A stretch of DNA of 64,000 nt from Rhodobacter sp. Its GTDB lineage: Bacteria > Pseudomonadota > Alphaproteobacteria > Rhodobacterales > Rhodobacteraceae. The position numbers and the translations under genes are program-made. The notes under the pieces were generated by a model that was given only the letters and a program-made list of their open reading frames with translations, was not told where the DNA came from and ran no database searches. How positions within the stretch are numbered: the stretch's first letter is position 1; each line of letters opens with the position of its first letter. Below, piece by piece: positions 34,715 to 44,240 of the stretch. The stretch lies in assembly GCA_027484145.1 (NCBI GenBank), contig JAIXUH010000012.1, forward strand, positions 186,001 through 250,000, read 5' to 3'.

Positions 34715-34798
34715 ATGTCCGCGAACGGATTACAGACCTTGGCCTTTATCCTGTTCATGGGCCTGTCGGCCTATGTCGCCTTTGGCTGGGGGGTCTGA
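34715..34798 (+). CDS. 27-aa single-span membrane peptide
   Basis: ATG at 34715 encodes MSANGLQTLAFILFMGLSAY followed by VAFGWGV, then TGA. One hydrophobic helix covers residues 7-24. The stop overlaps the start of the XpaC gene (TGATGG), a coupling typical of cotranslated partners. No strong ribosome-binding site is seen. It is possibly a small regulator or subunit of the XpaC/TelA module. Function unknown. Confidence 0.5.
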   Translation: MSANGLQTLAFILFMGLSAYVAFGWGV

Positions 34799-35679
34799 TG
34801 GCGCAGAAATTTGGCGGCAAATACAGCCCGAATGGCACACAGGGCGGCCCGCCCTTGGCCGTGCCCCCGGCGCATCCCTTTGACGGGCAGGCCCCGGCCC
34901 GCACCGGCGTGCGCGCAAACCTGTTGTTCATCGCCGCGCTGTTCTTTCTGCCCGGCGCCTTTACCGGCACCCCGTCCGAATTGCTGCTGGGCCTTGCCGC
35001 CGCTGGCCTGATGGTCCTGTCGGCATGGCTGACGCGCGAAGGGGTCAGGGCCCACACCGCCTATGACCAACGCAAGGTCGCCCGCCGCCCCGCCATTCCG
35101 CGCAAACTGTTCGGGGCCGTCATGGGCGGTGCCGCCTTGGCCGTAGGGGCGTTCTCGGCCCATCAGGGTCTGATCTATCCCGTGCTGTTCGGCGTGGTTG
35201 GCGCAGCCCTGCACCTTGCCGCCTTTGGCCCCGACCCGATGAAGGACAAGGGCGCCGAGGGGATTGATACCTTTCAGACCGACCGCGTCGCCCGCGCCGT
35301 GGATGAGGGCGAGAAATATCTGGTCGCGATGAAAGATGCGATCCTGCGCGCCAATGACCGCCAGATGGAAGGCCGCGTTGACCGCTTCATCGCCGCCGCC
35401 CGCGCGTTGTTCCGCAGCGTCGAATCAGACCCGCGTGATCTGACCGCCGCGCGCAAGTATCTGTCGGTTTACCTGATGGGCGCGCGTGACGCGACGATCA
35501 AGTTTGCCGATCTTTACGCCCGCACCCGCGACGCACAGGCCCGTACCGATTACACCGCCCTTCTGGACGATCTGGAAACCACCTTTGCCGAACGCAGCCG
35601 CGCCTTTCTGTCAGATAACCGCAGTGATCTGGATATAGAGATCGAAGTGCTGCGCGAACGTCTGAAACGCGAAGCGTAA
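34798..35679 (+). CDS. XpaC-family protein (5-bromo-4-chloroindolyl phosphate hydrolysis family)
   Basis: A 293-aa membrane-associated protein of the XpaC family. Residues about 38-80 and 102-145 are two hydrophobic helix pairs; the C-terminal half is helical and charged (FQTDRVARAVDEGEKYLVAM). The family is usually encoded next to TelA, as here, 37 bp downstream. The family name comes from a phosphatase phenotype in Bacillus; an actual enzymatic role is doubtful. It likely works with TelA at the membrane. Confidence 0.82.
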   Translation: MAQKFGGKYSPNGTQGGPPLAVPPAHPFDGQAPARTGVRANLLFIAALFFLPGAFTGTPSELLLGLAAAGLMVLSAWLTREGVRAHTAYDQRKVARRPAIPRKLFGAVMGGAALAVGAFSAHQGLIYPVLFGVVGAALHLAAFGPDPMKDKGAEGIDTFQTDRVARAVDEGEKYLVAMKDAILRANDRQMEGRVDRFIAAARALFRSVESDPRDLTAARKYLSVYLMGARDATIKFADLYARTRDAQARTDYTALLDDLETTFAERSRAFLSDNRSDLDIEIEVLRERLKREA

Positions 35680-35716
35680 GCCGACCCAACTTAGCGCCAA
35701 CAGTGAGAGTGACGCC

Positions 35717-36892
35717 ATGACCGATATCACCCGTGAACAAGCCGCCCAGACCCTGACCGAAATTCAGGAGGTGACCGCCGTGGTTCTGGCCGAACCGGGC
35801 AGCGAAGTGGTCGCCCTTGAGGCCGCCACCGGCGACAAGGCCACCGCCATCCGCACCCGCATGGGCGAGTTGGACATGGCCAACACACAATCCATCATCT
35901 CGTTCGGGTCCAAGGCACAGGCCGAACTGCAGGTCATCAGTCAGGCCATGCTGGCCGACGTCAAGAACAAGGATGTTGGCCCCGCCGGCGATTCGCTGCG
36001 CAAGATCGTCTCCACGATCCGCGGCTTTGGCGGTGATGAACTTGACCTGCGCCGCGAACGCAGCTGGTGGGAGGCGCTGACCGGCCAAGTCGCACCCTTT
36101 GCCGAATTCGTCGCCAAGTATGAAGATGTGCAAACCCAGATCGACAAGATCACGACCGAACTTCTCAGCCATGAGCAAACCCTGCTCAAGGACATCAAGT
36201 CGCTTGATCTGCTGTATGAAAAGACCCTGCGCTTTTACGATGAACTCGCCCTGTACATCGCGGCGGGCGAAGCCAAGGTCAAGGATCTGGACGCCACCAC
36301 CATTCCAGCCAAAGAGGCCGAGGTGGCCGCCGCCCCCGCCGATGATCAGGTGAAAAAGGCGCAGGAACTGCGCGACCTGCGCGCCGCGCGCGATGATCTG
36401 GAACGCCGCGTGCACGACCTGAAGCTGACCCGTCAGGTCACCATGCAGTCACTGCCCTCGATCCGCCTTGTGCAGGAAAACGACAAGTCGCTGGTCACCA
36501 AGATCAACTCCACCCTCGTCAACACCGTGCCCCTGTGGGAAACCCAACTGGCACAGGCGGTGACCATCCAACGCTCACGCGAGGCGGCAGAAGCGGTCAA
36601 GGATGCCAATGACCTGACCAATGAACTGCTGACCCGCAACGCCGACAACCTGCGCGAAACCAACAAGGTGGTGCGCGAAGAGATGGAGCGTGGCGTGTTC
36701 GACATCGAGGCGGTAAAGCGCGCCAATGAACAGCTGATCGCCACAATCAACGACAGCCTGATGATCGCCGATGAAGGCAAGGCCCGCCGTGCCGCCGCCG
36801 AATCGGAACTGGAAAAGATGGAGACGGAACTGCGCGACACCCTCTCGGCCGCTCGTGCCCGCCCCGCGCCAGCGGCGGCGCCGCAGGCCTGA
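35717..36892 (+). CDS. Toxic anion resistance protein TelA family
   Basis: A 391-aa soluble, mostly alpha-helical and coiled-coil protein of the TelA/YaaN/KlaA family, linked to tellurite and envelope-stress resistance. It has RIRGFGGDELDLRRERSWWE-like TelA signatures near residues 100-120 and NTVPLWETQLAQAVTIQRSR (near 270-290). A C-terminal Ala/Pro tail ends the protein. ATG at 35717 follows GAGAGTGACGCC. Its stop overlaps the next start (TGATG). Confidence 0.88.
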   Translation: MTDITREQAAQTLTEIQEVTAVVLAEPGSEVVALEAATGDKATAIRTRMGELDMANTQSIISFGSKAQAELQVISQAMLADVKNKDVGPAGDSLRKIVSTIRGFGGDELDLRRERSWWEALTGQVAPFAEFVAKYEDVQTQIDKITTELLSHEQTLLKDIKSLDLLYEKTLRFYDELALYIAAGEAKVKDLDATTIPAKEAEVAAAPADDQVKKAQELRDLRAARDDLERRVHDLKLTRQVTMQSLPSIRLVQENDKSLVTKINSTLVNTVPLWETQLAQAVTIQRSREAAEAVKDANDLTNELLTRNADNLRETNKVVREEMERGVFDIEAVKRANEQLIATINDSLMIADEGKARRAAAESELEKMETELRDTLSAARARPAPAAAPQA

Positions 36893-37857
36893 TGTCCTTG
36901 CCGGGCCTCGTCACCCTTTTGCGTCACCTGACGCTGGCCCTGACGGCGGTCGCACTGCTTGGCTGTGCGCCGCCGAACCTGCCCGCGCCGACCGTAACAC
37001 CTACAGCCCCGGCGCGCCCGGCCCCGGCGGCGGTCAAGGCACCGCCGCCTTCGGCCGCCAGTGAAGCCGTGCGCCTGCACTTCGCCAAGGTGCAGGCTGA
37101 CCTTTTGTCCGCCGGCATGCTGCGCTCTGATGGTGGCGGGCGCGATGCGCCCGTGACCGACCGGATGCTGACGGAAAACTTCATCCGCATCGCGCTTTAC
37201 GATGAATACGCCCGCAGCGCCGGTGGCCCGATCCAGCGCCAGACCGAAAGCCGCCTGCGCCGCTGGGAACAGCCGGTCCGCGTGGGCCTGCGCTTTGGCG
37301 CATCTGTTCCGCGCGAACGCCGCGCCACCGACACCGCGCGCATCGGCTCTTACCTGCAGCGCCTCCAGCGCATCACCGGGCATCCGATCTCGCTCAGCGA
37401 CGCTGCGCCCAACTTCCTGATTCACATCGTGAACGAGGATGAGCGTCGCGCCCTTGGCCCCACCGTGGCTGCCGCCCTGCCCGGCCTGTCCGCGTCCGAG
37501 GTGACGGGCATCACGCAACTGCCGCTGTCCACCTATTGCCTTGTCTATGCGATGTCAGACGGCACGACGGGCCGCTATGCCCGCGCCTTTGCGGTGATCC
37601 GGGCTGAACACCCCGACCTGTTGCGCCTGTCCTGTGTGCACGAGGAAATCTCGCAAGGCCTTGGCCTTGCCAATGACAGCCCGCGCGCGCGCCCGTCGAT
37701 CTTTAATGATGACGAGGAATTCGCCCTGCTGACCGCGCATGACGAAATGCTCTTGCGCATCCTTTATGACCCGCAACTTCGCCCCGGAATGACCGAGGCC
37801 GAGGCGCGACCGATTGTCGAAGCCCTTGCACGCAGCATGCTGGGCACGGATAGCTAA
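36892..37857 (+). CDS. DUF2927 domain lipoprotein
   Basis: A 321-aa predicted lipoprotein: signal peptide with lipobox LLGC (Cys near residue 25), a Pro/Ala-rich linker (about 28-55), then the DUF2927 domain (about 95-290). Conserved-looking features are FNDDEEFALLTAHDEMLLRI and SCVHEEISQGLGLANDS; the HEE and spacing recall a metzincin-like zinc peptidase, which is inference. Start ATG overlaps the TelA stop by one base. Confidence 0.8.
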   Translation: MSLPGLVTLLRHLTLALTAVALLGCAPPNLPAPTVTPTAPARPAPAAVKAPPPSAASEAVRLHFAKVQADLLSAGMLRSDGGGRDAPVTDRMLTENFIRIALYDEYARSAGGPIQRQTESRLRRWEQPVRVGLRFGASVPRERRATDTARIGSYLQRLQRITGHPISLSDAAPNFLIHIVNEDERRALGPTVAAALPGLSASEVTGITQLPLSTYCLVYAMSDGTTGRYARAFAVIRAEHPDLLRLSCVHEEISQGLGLANDSPRARPSIFNDDEEFALLTAHDEMLLRILYDPQLRPGMTEAEARPIVEALARSMLGTDS

Positions 37858-37893
37858 GCCTCCCCCCACCGGGAATGAACACGGAGTAAGGCC

Positions 37894-39003
37894 ATGGTTT
37901 TCGATTTCCTCAAAGGCGAATTCATCGACGTCATCTCATGGCTGGATGACACGCGTGACACCATGGTCTGGCGGTTCGAGCGCCGCGGGCAGGCCATCAA
38001 ATACGGCGCCAAGCTGACCGTGCGCGAAGGTCAGGCGGCGGTGTTCGTGCACGAAGGGCAACTGGCCGATGTGTTCGGCCCCGGCCTTTACATGCTTGAA
38101 ACCAACAACATGCCGATCATGACCACCCTTCAACACTGGGATCACGGCTTTTCCAGCCCGTTCAAGTCCGAGGTCTATTTCGTCAACACCACCCGCTTCA
38201 ACGACCACAAATGGGGCACCAAGAACCCGATCATGTGCCGCGACCCGGAATTTGGCCCCGTGCGCATCCGCGCCTTTGGCAGCTATTCCATGCGCGTGTC
38301 CGATCCGGGCGTGTTCCTGCGCGAAATCGTGGGCACCGATGGCGAGTTTACGGCGGATGAGGTGTCGAACCAGATCCGCAACATCATCGTGCAGGAATTC
38401 AGCCAGACCGTCGCCAAATCCGGCATCCCGGTGCTGGACATGGCCGCCAACACCGCCGATCTGGGCAAGATCGTCACCACCGCGATCAGCCCGAAAATCG
38501 CCGAATACGGCCTGATCCTGCCGGAATTCTACATTGAAAACGTCAGCCTGCCCGAAGAGGTGGAAAAGGTTCTCGACAAGCGCACCTCCATCGGCATCGC
38601 GGGCGATCTGAACAAATACATGCAGTTCAATGCCGCCGAAGGCATGGCCAACCCGGCCTCGGGCGCGGGTGCCATGCTGGGCGCAGGCATGGCGGCCGGC
38701 ATGGGCCTTGGCATGGCCCAGCAGACCGGCCCATGGGGCGCCCCCGCAGCCCAGGCCCCTGCCGTCGCAGCCCCCCCGCCACCACCGCCGCCCCCTGCCG
38801 CCGCCGCTTGGCATGTGGCCGAAAACGGTGCCACCAAGGGCCCGTTTGACGAAGGCACCTTGGCCCAGATGGCCGCCTCCGGTGCCTTGTCGCGCGCCAG
38901 CATGGTCTGGACCGCCGGGCAGGACGGCTGGAAAATGGCCGCCGACACCGCGCTGAAGCGCCTGTTCGACAGCGTGCCCCCGCCACCGCCACCGGGCCTC
39001 TGA
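37894..39003 (+). CDS. SPFH (band 7) protein with C-terminal GYF-like domain
   Basis: A 369-aa protein resembling Bacillus YdjI. The SPFH domain occupies residues about 40-230 (REGQAAVFVHEGQLADVFGP, EIVGTDGEFTADEVSNQI). A Gly/Ala/Met segment and a proline run (about 295-305) connect to a GYF_2-like domain (AAWHVAENGATKGPFDEGTL, about 306-360). The C-terminus ends PPPPPPGL. The SPFH family organises membrane microdomains. The GYF-like tail probably binds proline-rich partners. Confidence 0.85.
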   Translation: MVFDFLKGEFIDVISWLDDTRDTMVWRFERRGQAIKYGAKLTVREGQAAVFVHEGQLADVFGPGLYMLETNNMPIMTTLQHWDHGFSSPFKSEVYFVNTTRFNDHKWGTKNPIMCRDPEFGPVRIRAFGSYSMRVSDPGVFLREIVGTDGEFTADEVSNQIRNIIVQEFSQTVAKSGIPVLDMAANTADLGKIVTTAISPKIAEYGLILPEFYIENVSLPEEVEKVLDKRTSIGIAGDLNKYMQFNAAEGMANPASGAGAMLGAGMAAGMGLGMAQQTGPWGAPAAQAPAVAAPPPPPPPPAAAAWHVAENGATKGPFDEGTLAQMAASGALSRASMVWTAGQDGWKMAADTALKRLFDSVPPPPPPGL

Positions 39004-39076
39004 CGCAACCCATCCGGGGCAGCCGCCTCTGGCCGCCCCGGCCCTTTCGTGCCAACAGTGAAACGGATACGACCCC

Positions 39077-40177
39077 ATGCGCGGCGAAGAACATCGGTGG
39101 CCATGCGAACAATGCGGCGCCGACCTGCGGTTTTCCCCCGGCGATACTGCCCTGAAATGTGACCATTGTGGCCACGTCCAGAAAATGCCCGCCGCCCCGC
39201 CTGCCCGCGACACCGCGCTGGACGAACTTGATCTGCACGACGCCCTTGCCGGTGACCTTGCCCCCGCCGATATGGAAGAGGTGCGCGTCACCCCCTGCCC
39301 GTCCTGCGGCGCACAGGTTGAATTCAAGGGTGCCACCCACGCCACCGAATGCCCCTTCTGCGCCACCCCCGTCGCCATCGGAACGGGCACGCAACGCATG
39401 ATCAAACCGCAGGCCCTGCTGCCCTTTGCCATCGATGAACGGCAGGGCCGCGAGGCCATGGTCAAATGGCTGGGCAGCCTGTGGTTCGCCCCCGGCGGCC
39501 TTGTGGAATACGCCCGCAAGGGCCGCGCGCTGGCAGGCCTTTATGTGCCCTACTGGACCTTTGATGCCGCCACCCGCAGCCGCTATACCGGCCAGCGGGG
39601 CGAGCATTACTACGAAACCCGCACCGTCACCGTGCAGGTCAATGGCAAATCCGAACAGCGGCAGGAACAGGTGCAAAAGACGCGCTGGTATCGCGCCTCG
39701 GGCACGGTGTCGCGGCGGTTTGATGATGTGCTCGTGCTGGCCAGCCAGTCGCTGCCACGCTCGTATACCGATGCCCTCGCCCCATGGGATCTGGGCAACC
39801 TGCAGCCCTATTCCGCCGATTACCTCGCCGGCTTCACCGCCGAAGGCTATACCGTCAGCCTGACCGATGGCCGCGATATCGCAGGTGACGTGATGGCCGC
39901 GCAAATCACGCAGGATGTCCGCGCTGACATTGGCGGCGATGAACAGCGGATCGACAACATCGATACCGAGTTTTCGCGCGAAACCTTCAAGCACATCCTG
40001 CTGCCGATCTGGATGGCCGCTTACAAATACAACGACAAGACCTATCGCTTCGTGGTCAACGGCCAGACCGGCAAGGTGCAGGGCGAACGCCCCTATTCCG
40101 CATGGAAGATCGCCTTTGCCGTCATTGGGGCGGCAATTGTCATCGGGGCCGTCGTTTACTTCACGCAAACCCAGTAA
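39077..40177 (+). CDS. Double zinc-ribbon membrane protein (YdjG-like)
   Basis: A 366-aa protein with two N-terminal zinc ribbons: CEQCGADLRFSPGD with CDHCGHVQ (residues about 12-36), and CPSCGAQVEFKGA with CPFCATPV (about 74-99). A beta-rich middle region follows (YVPYWTFDAATRSRYTGQRG). One C-terminal membrane helix (about 343-362) anchors it with most of the protein in the cytoplasm. It lies 73 bp after the SPFH gene. YdjG accompanies YdjI in Bacillus, supporting a joint function. Confidence 0.8.
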   Translation: MRGEEHRWPCEQCGADLRFSPGDTALKCDHCGHVQKMPAAPPARDTALDELDLHDALAGDLAPADMEEVRVTPCPSCGAQVEFKGATHATECPFCATPVAIGTGTQRMIKPQALLPFAIDERQGREAMVKWLGSLWFAPGGLVEYARKGRALAGLYVPYWTFDAATRSRYTGQRGEHYYETRTVTVQVNGKSEQRQEQVQKTRWYRASGTVSRRFDDVLVLASQSLPRSYTDALAPWDLGNLQPYSADYLAGFTAEGYTVSLTDGRDIAGDVMAAQITQDVRADIGGDEQRIDNIDTEFSRETFKHILLPIWMAAYKYNDKTYRFVVNGQTGKVQGERPYSAWKIAFAVIGAAIVIGAVVYFTQTQ

Positions 40178-40286
40178 CGGCACGGGCAATTCCTTGCCGA
40201 TGCCCCGCCACGGCGCGGGATGGACGGGGTTTCCGCCCGCGTGGCAATCGTTTAGCATCCCGCAACAATCGCGGCAGGGGCAGATC

Positions 40287-41549
40287 ATGCAATCCATTCA
40301 GGCAACAACTCGGCGCAGCCTCACCTTCGGCCTTCTGGCCTTGGGCCTGTCCGCCTGCGTCGGCGGCGGAAGCGGCGGGGGCGCTGTCGTCTCACGCGGG
40401 CCCGAACCCGGCATGTCGCCCGTCCCCAACGCGGGCTTTGACGCCTGGGTCGACGGCTTTCGCGCCCGCGCCGCCGCCCGTGGCATCCCCGACGCAACCA
40501 TCAGCACCGCCTTTCGCGGCGCAGGCTACCTGCCCGGCGTGATCGAGCGGGACCGCAACCAGACCGAATTCACCCGCACGCTGGAAGATTACCTCGCCAT
40601 CGCCGCCAGCCCCGACCGCGTGTCCAAGGGCCGCGCCGCCCTGACCCGCCACCGCGGGGCGCTTGCCGCGATCGAAGCGCGCTATGGGGTCGAGGCCGAG
40701 GTGGTCACCGCCGTCTGGGGTCTGGAAAGCCAATACGGCGAACGCCGTGGCAGCGTGCCCGTGATCTCGGCGCTCGCCACCCTCGCCTATGACGGGCGGC
40801 GCGGCGACTTCTTCGAAAGCCAACTCATCGCCGCCCTGCGCATCCTGCAAAACGGCGACACCTCGCCCGCCAACATGACCGGCAGCTGGGCCGGGGCAAT
40901 GGGCCACACCCAGTTCATCCCCACAAGCTACCTTGAATTTGCCGTCGACTTCACCGGCGACGGTCGACGCGACATCTGGTCCGAAGACCCGACCGATGCG
41001 CTCGCCTCCACCGCCGCTTATCTCTCGCGCTCCGGCTGGCGCAAGGGCCAGCCCTGGGGGGTCGAGGTGCAGGTGCCCGCAGGCTTCAACATCGGCCTTG
41101 CCGGGCGCGGCAAGGGCCGCAGCACCAGCGCTTGGTCTGATCTGGGAGTGCGCAGCGCAAACGGCGGCGCGCTGACCGACCATGGCGCAGGCTCGATCCT
41201 GCTGCCACAGGGCGCCAACGGCCCGGCCTTCCTGATCTACAACAATTTCAACGCCATCGCCCGCTACAACAATGCCGTGAACTACGTGATCGGCGTCGGC
41301 CACCTGTCCGACCGCCTGCGCGGAGGCAGCCCGATTCAGGGCCGCTTCCCCCCAGATGCCCAAGGCATGACCATCGCCGACCGTCAGGACCTTCAGCGCC
41401 GCCTGACCGCCGCGGGCTTCGACACCGAAGGCTCCGATGGCGTCATCGGCAAAAAGACCCGCGCCGCGATTGAGGCGTTTGAGGCCTCGCGCGGCCTGCC
41501 CGTCACCGGTGAACCCTCGCTCTCCATCCTGCAAATGCTGCGCGGGTGA
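40287..41549 (+). CDS. Lytic murein transglycosylase, MltB type, with peptidoglycan-binding domain
   Basis: Lipoprotein that cleaves peptidoglycan with formation of 1,6-anhydro ends. It has 420 aa from the ATG at 40287, with a lipobox LSAC near residue 24. The SLT/MltB catalytic domain has Glu in VWGLESQYGERRG (near residue 152) and MGHTQFIPTSYLEFA. The C-terminal PG_binding_1 domain is at about 358-418 (IADRQDLQRRLTAAGFDTEG). The upstream open frame overlaps the zinc-ribbon gene and is not used. Confidence 0.93.
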   Translation: MQSIQATTRRSLTFGLLALGLSACVGGGSGGGAVVSRGPEPGMSPVPNAGFDAWVDGFRARAAARGIPDATISTAFRGAGYLPGVIERDRNQTEFTRTLEDYLAIAASPDRVSKGRAALTRHRGALAAIEARYGVEAEVVTAVWGLESQYGERRGSVPVISALATLAYDGRRGDFFESQLIAALRILQNGDTSPANMTGSWAGAMGHTQFIPTSYLEFAVDFTGDGRRDIWSEDPTDALASTAAYLSRSGWRKGQPWGVEVQVPAGFNIGLAGRGKGRSTSAWSDLGVRSANGGALTDHGAGSILLPQGANGPAFLIYNNFNAIARYNNAVNYVIGVGHLSDRLRGGSPIQGRFPPDAQGMTIADRQDLQRRLTAAGFDTEGSDGVIGKKTRAAIEAFEASRGLPVTGEPSLSILQMLRG

Positions 41550-41597
41550 CCCCGCAAAACAAGAAGGGGCGCTGCCCCTCGGCTTCGCCTCACCCCG

Positions 41598-41651
41598 GGA
41601 TGTTTAGAGACAGAAAATAGCCAAATCCATTTTCTGTCTTCAAATATCCCC
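41598..41651. repeat. Imperfect long inverted repeat, dispersed element copy D
   Basis: AGACAGAAAAT (41608-41618) pairs perfectly with ATTTTCTGTCT (41629-41639). The outer parts GGGATGTTT and AAATATCCC pair with one mismatch, giving about 22 bp. It lies in the 262-bp gap between the transglycosylase and purC and shares the GGGATATTTGAAGA core with copy B. A shorter hairpin GGGGC-GCT-GCCCC at 41567-41579 may end the transglycosylase transcript. Confidence 0.7.
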
Positions 41652-41811
41652 GCCGGAGGCCTCCCGAGGAGACACGCGGCACGCGTGCGACGAGACAAAA
41701 ACAATGCCGCGCAGCGGCGCATGCTGGTCACGCCGGGGACAGGCGCGGCGCTGGGGCGTTGACTTGACGCGCCACCCGCGCGATAGGCGGGCATTCTGAC
41801 CGGAGGCCACG

Positions 41812-42789
41812 ATGCTTGATCTTTCCCGCGTCCTCGACCAGGCCCGCATCGCGGAACTGCCGAACCCCTATTTCGGCAAGGTCCGCGATTGCTATGATCT
41901 GCCGCCCACTTCGCAGCACCCCGGTGGCACCCGTATTCTGATCTCGTCTGACCGGATTAGCGCCTTCGACCGCATTCTGGCCGCCATTCCCTACAAGGGG
42001 CAGGTGCTGACCCAGACCGCGCGCTTCTGGTTCGACCATACCGCAGACATCTGCCCCAACCATGTGGTCAGCTATCCCGACCCCAATGTCGTCATTGGGC
42101 AGCGCGTGCAGATCCTGCCGGTGGAAATGGTGGTGCGCGGCTATCTGGCGGGCAGTACCTCGACCTCGGTGCTGACCCAGTACAAAAAGGGCGCGCGCCA
42201 GATGTATGGCCACACCCTGCCCGATGGCTTGCGCGACAATCAGGCCCTGCCGCAAGCCATCATCACGCCGACCTCCAAGGCCTTTGACGGCGCGCATGAC
42301 GAACCCCTGACTCCGGCGCAGATCATCGATCAGGGCCTGCTGACCCCGGCGCAATGGGACGAAGTCTCGGCCTATGCGCTTGCCCTTTTCGCACGCGGGC
42401 AGGACATGGCCGCTGCGCGCGGCCTGATCCTTGTCGATACCAAGTATGAATTCGGGCTGGATGCCACCGGGCGCATCCTGATTGCCGATGAAATCCACAC
42501 GCCAGATTCCAGCCGCTACTGGTTGGCGGATGGCTATGAGGCCGCTCTGCGCGACGGCACCCGCCCGCCCAGCTTTGACAAGGATGTCATCCGCGCCTGG
42601 GTCAATGCCCGCTGCGACCCCTATACCGACCCCATCCCCGAGATTCCCGCAAAGATGATCGCCCAGACCGCGCAGGTCTATATCGCGGCCTATGAGGCGA
42701 TTACCGGTCAGACCTTTGTGCCCGATACCACCGGCGCCACGCCGCTTGACCGCGTCCGCGCCAACCTTGCCCCGTTTTTCACCCGGTGA
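41812..42789 (+). CDS. purC: Phosphoribosylaminoimidazole-succinocarboxamide synthase, long type
   Basis: Step in de novo purine synthesis joining CAIR and aspartate to SAICAR. It has 325 aa, longer than the 237-aa E. coli PurC and similar to the yeast ADE1-type enzyme. Motifs: [12 protein letters not shown] (near residue 18), [22 protein letters not shown] (about 105) and [11 protein letters not shown] (about 205). ATG follows GGAGG at a 5-bp spacing. It stands apart from any other pur gene. Confidence 0.94.
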   Translation: MLDLSRVLDQARIAELPNPYFGKVRDCYDLPPTSQHPGGTRILISSDRISAFDRILAAIPYKGQVLTQTARFWFDHTADICPNHVVSYPDPNVVIGQRVQILPVEMVVRGYLAGSTSTSVLTQYKKGARQMYGHTLPDGLRDNQALPQAIITPTSKAFDGAHDEPLTPAQIIDQGLLTPAQWDEVSAYALALFARGQDMAAARGLILVDTKYEFGLDATGRILIADEIHTPDSSRYWLADGYEAALRDGTRPPSFDKDVIRAWVNARCDPYTDPIPEIPAKMIAQTAQVYIAAYEAITGQTFVPDTTGATPLDRVRANLAPFFTR

Positions 42790-42851
42790 CTGTTTGCGCT
42801 AACAGGCGCACTTCCGCTATCATCACGCCCAACAACCAAAAGGGATGCGAC

Positions 42852-43775
42852 ATGATTCTCAGCTGTGGTGAAGCCCTGATCGACATGCTGCCGCGCACCA
42901 GCACGCAAGGCGAGGCCTGCTTTGCGCCCTACGCCGGGGGGGCGGTGTTCAATACGGCCATCGCGCTGGGTCGCCTCGGCGCGCCATCGGCGTTCTTTTC
43001 CGGCGTGTCGACCGATATGCTGGGCGAGATTCTGGCCGACACGCTGACGGCATCGAAGGTCGATGTTCAATACCTTGCCCGGTCTGACCGGCCCACGACG
43101 GTGGCCTTTGTCAAGCTGGTGAACGGGCAGGCCACCTATGCCTTTTATGACGAGGCGACGGCGGGCCGCATGCTGTCGACCGACCAGTTGCCCAGCCTGC
43201 CCGCCACCACGCAGGCGCTGTTCTTTGGCGGCATTTCGCTGGTCAACGACCCGGCCGCCAGCACCTATGAGGCGCTGCAGGCGCGCGAGGCCCCGGCGCG
43301 GGTCACCATGATCGACCCCAATATCCGGCCCGGTTTCATCGCGGGTAAGGAAGAGCCCTATCGCGCGCGCATCAAGCGCATGATCGCGCGGGCCGATATC
43401 GTCAAGCTGTCGGATGAAGATCTGCATTGGCTGGAAGGCGCGGGCGATCTGTCGGCGTTGGCGCAGCAGATTCTGGCCAAGGGGCCAAAGGTGGTGTTCA
43501 TCACCGAAGGGGCCGCAGGCGCGCGCGCCGTGACCGCGACGCAGAACCGCTTTGTTGCCGCCACCAAAGTGACGGTGGCGGATACCGTCGGGGCGGGCGA
43601 TACGTTCAACGCCGGTGCCCTTGCGGCCCTGCATGCTGCGGGAACGCTGACCAAATCCGCGCTGACCTCTCTGTCGGATGAGGTGCTGGATGCAGCCCTT
43701 GGCCTGGGCACCCGCGCCGCCGCCATCACCGTCAGCCGCCCCGGCGCCAACCCGCCCTGGACCCACGAATTGTGA
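42852..43775 (+). CDS. PfkB-family sugar kinase (fructokinase-like)
   Basis: ATP-dependent sugar kinase of 307 aa from ATG at 42852. It opens with the substrate-side motif [11 protein letters not shown] and [16 protein letters not shown] (residues about 32-47). The C-terminal PfkB signature with catalytic Asp is [19 protein letters not shown] (near residue 240). Fructose is the likeliest substrate but is not proven by sequence. Its stop overlaps the GTG start of dtd, so the two are cotranscribed. Confidence 0.85.
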   Translation: MILSCGEALIDMLPRTSTQGEACFAPYAGGAVFNTAIALGRLGAPSAFFSGVSTDMLGEILADTLTASKVDVQYLARSDRPTTVAFVKLVNGQATYAFYDEATAGRMLSTDQLPSLPATTQALFFGGISLVNDPAASTYEALQAREAPARVTMIDPNIRPGFIAGKEEPYRARIKRMIARADIVKLSDEDLHWLEGAGDLSALAQQILAKGPKVVFITEGAAGARAVTATQNRFVAATKVTVADTVGAGDTFNAGALAALHAAGTLTKSALTSLSDEVLDAALGLGTRAAAITVSRPGANPPWTHEL

Positions 43776-44206
43776 GAGCGGTCCTGCAGCGGGTCACGCA
43801 GGCCCGCGTGAGCGTGGATGGCACGGTCGCCGGGGCCATTGGCCATGGCCTGCTGATCCTGATCTGCGCGATGGAGGGCGACACGGAGGCCAACGCCACA
43901 GCGATGGCCGCCAAGATTGCCAAGCTCAGGATCTTCAAGGACGACGCGGGCAAGATGAACCTGTCGATCAGGGATGTCGGTGGCAGCGCGCTGATCGTGT
44001 CGCAGTTCACCCTTGCCGCCGACCTGCGCGGCAACCGCCCCGGCTTTTCCACCGCCGCGCGGCCCGAGGTGGGCCGGCACCTCTATGAGCATTTCACTGC
44101 GCGGATCGCTGCCGAGGGCATTGCCACGGCGAATGGTGTGTTCGGGGCCGATATGGATGTGATGCTGCACAATGACGGGCCGGTGACCATCTGGATGGAA
44201 GTCTGA
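43772..44206 (+). CDS. dtd: D-aminoacyl-tRNA deacylase
   Basis: Removes D-amino acids from tRNA. It has 144 aa, the normal length. The active-site motifs are [20 protein letters not shown] (residues about 76-95) and [12 protein letters not shown]-like C-terminal [10 protein letters not shown] with LHNDGPVT. The GTG start at 43772 overlaps the kinase stop (GTGA). Confidence 0.94.
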   Translation: MRAVLQRVTQARVSVDGTVAGAIGHGLLILICAMEGDTEANATAMAAKIAKLRIFKDDAGKMNLSIRDVGGSALIVSQFTLAADLRGNRPGFSTAARPEVGRHLYEHFTARIAAEGIATANGVFGADMDVMLHNDGPVTIWMEV

Positions 44207-44240
44207 GCGCCCCTGCTGCGGCGCGGGACGGCACCGGCGC

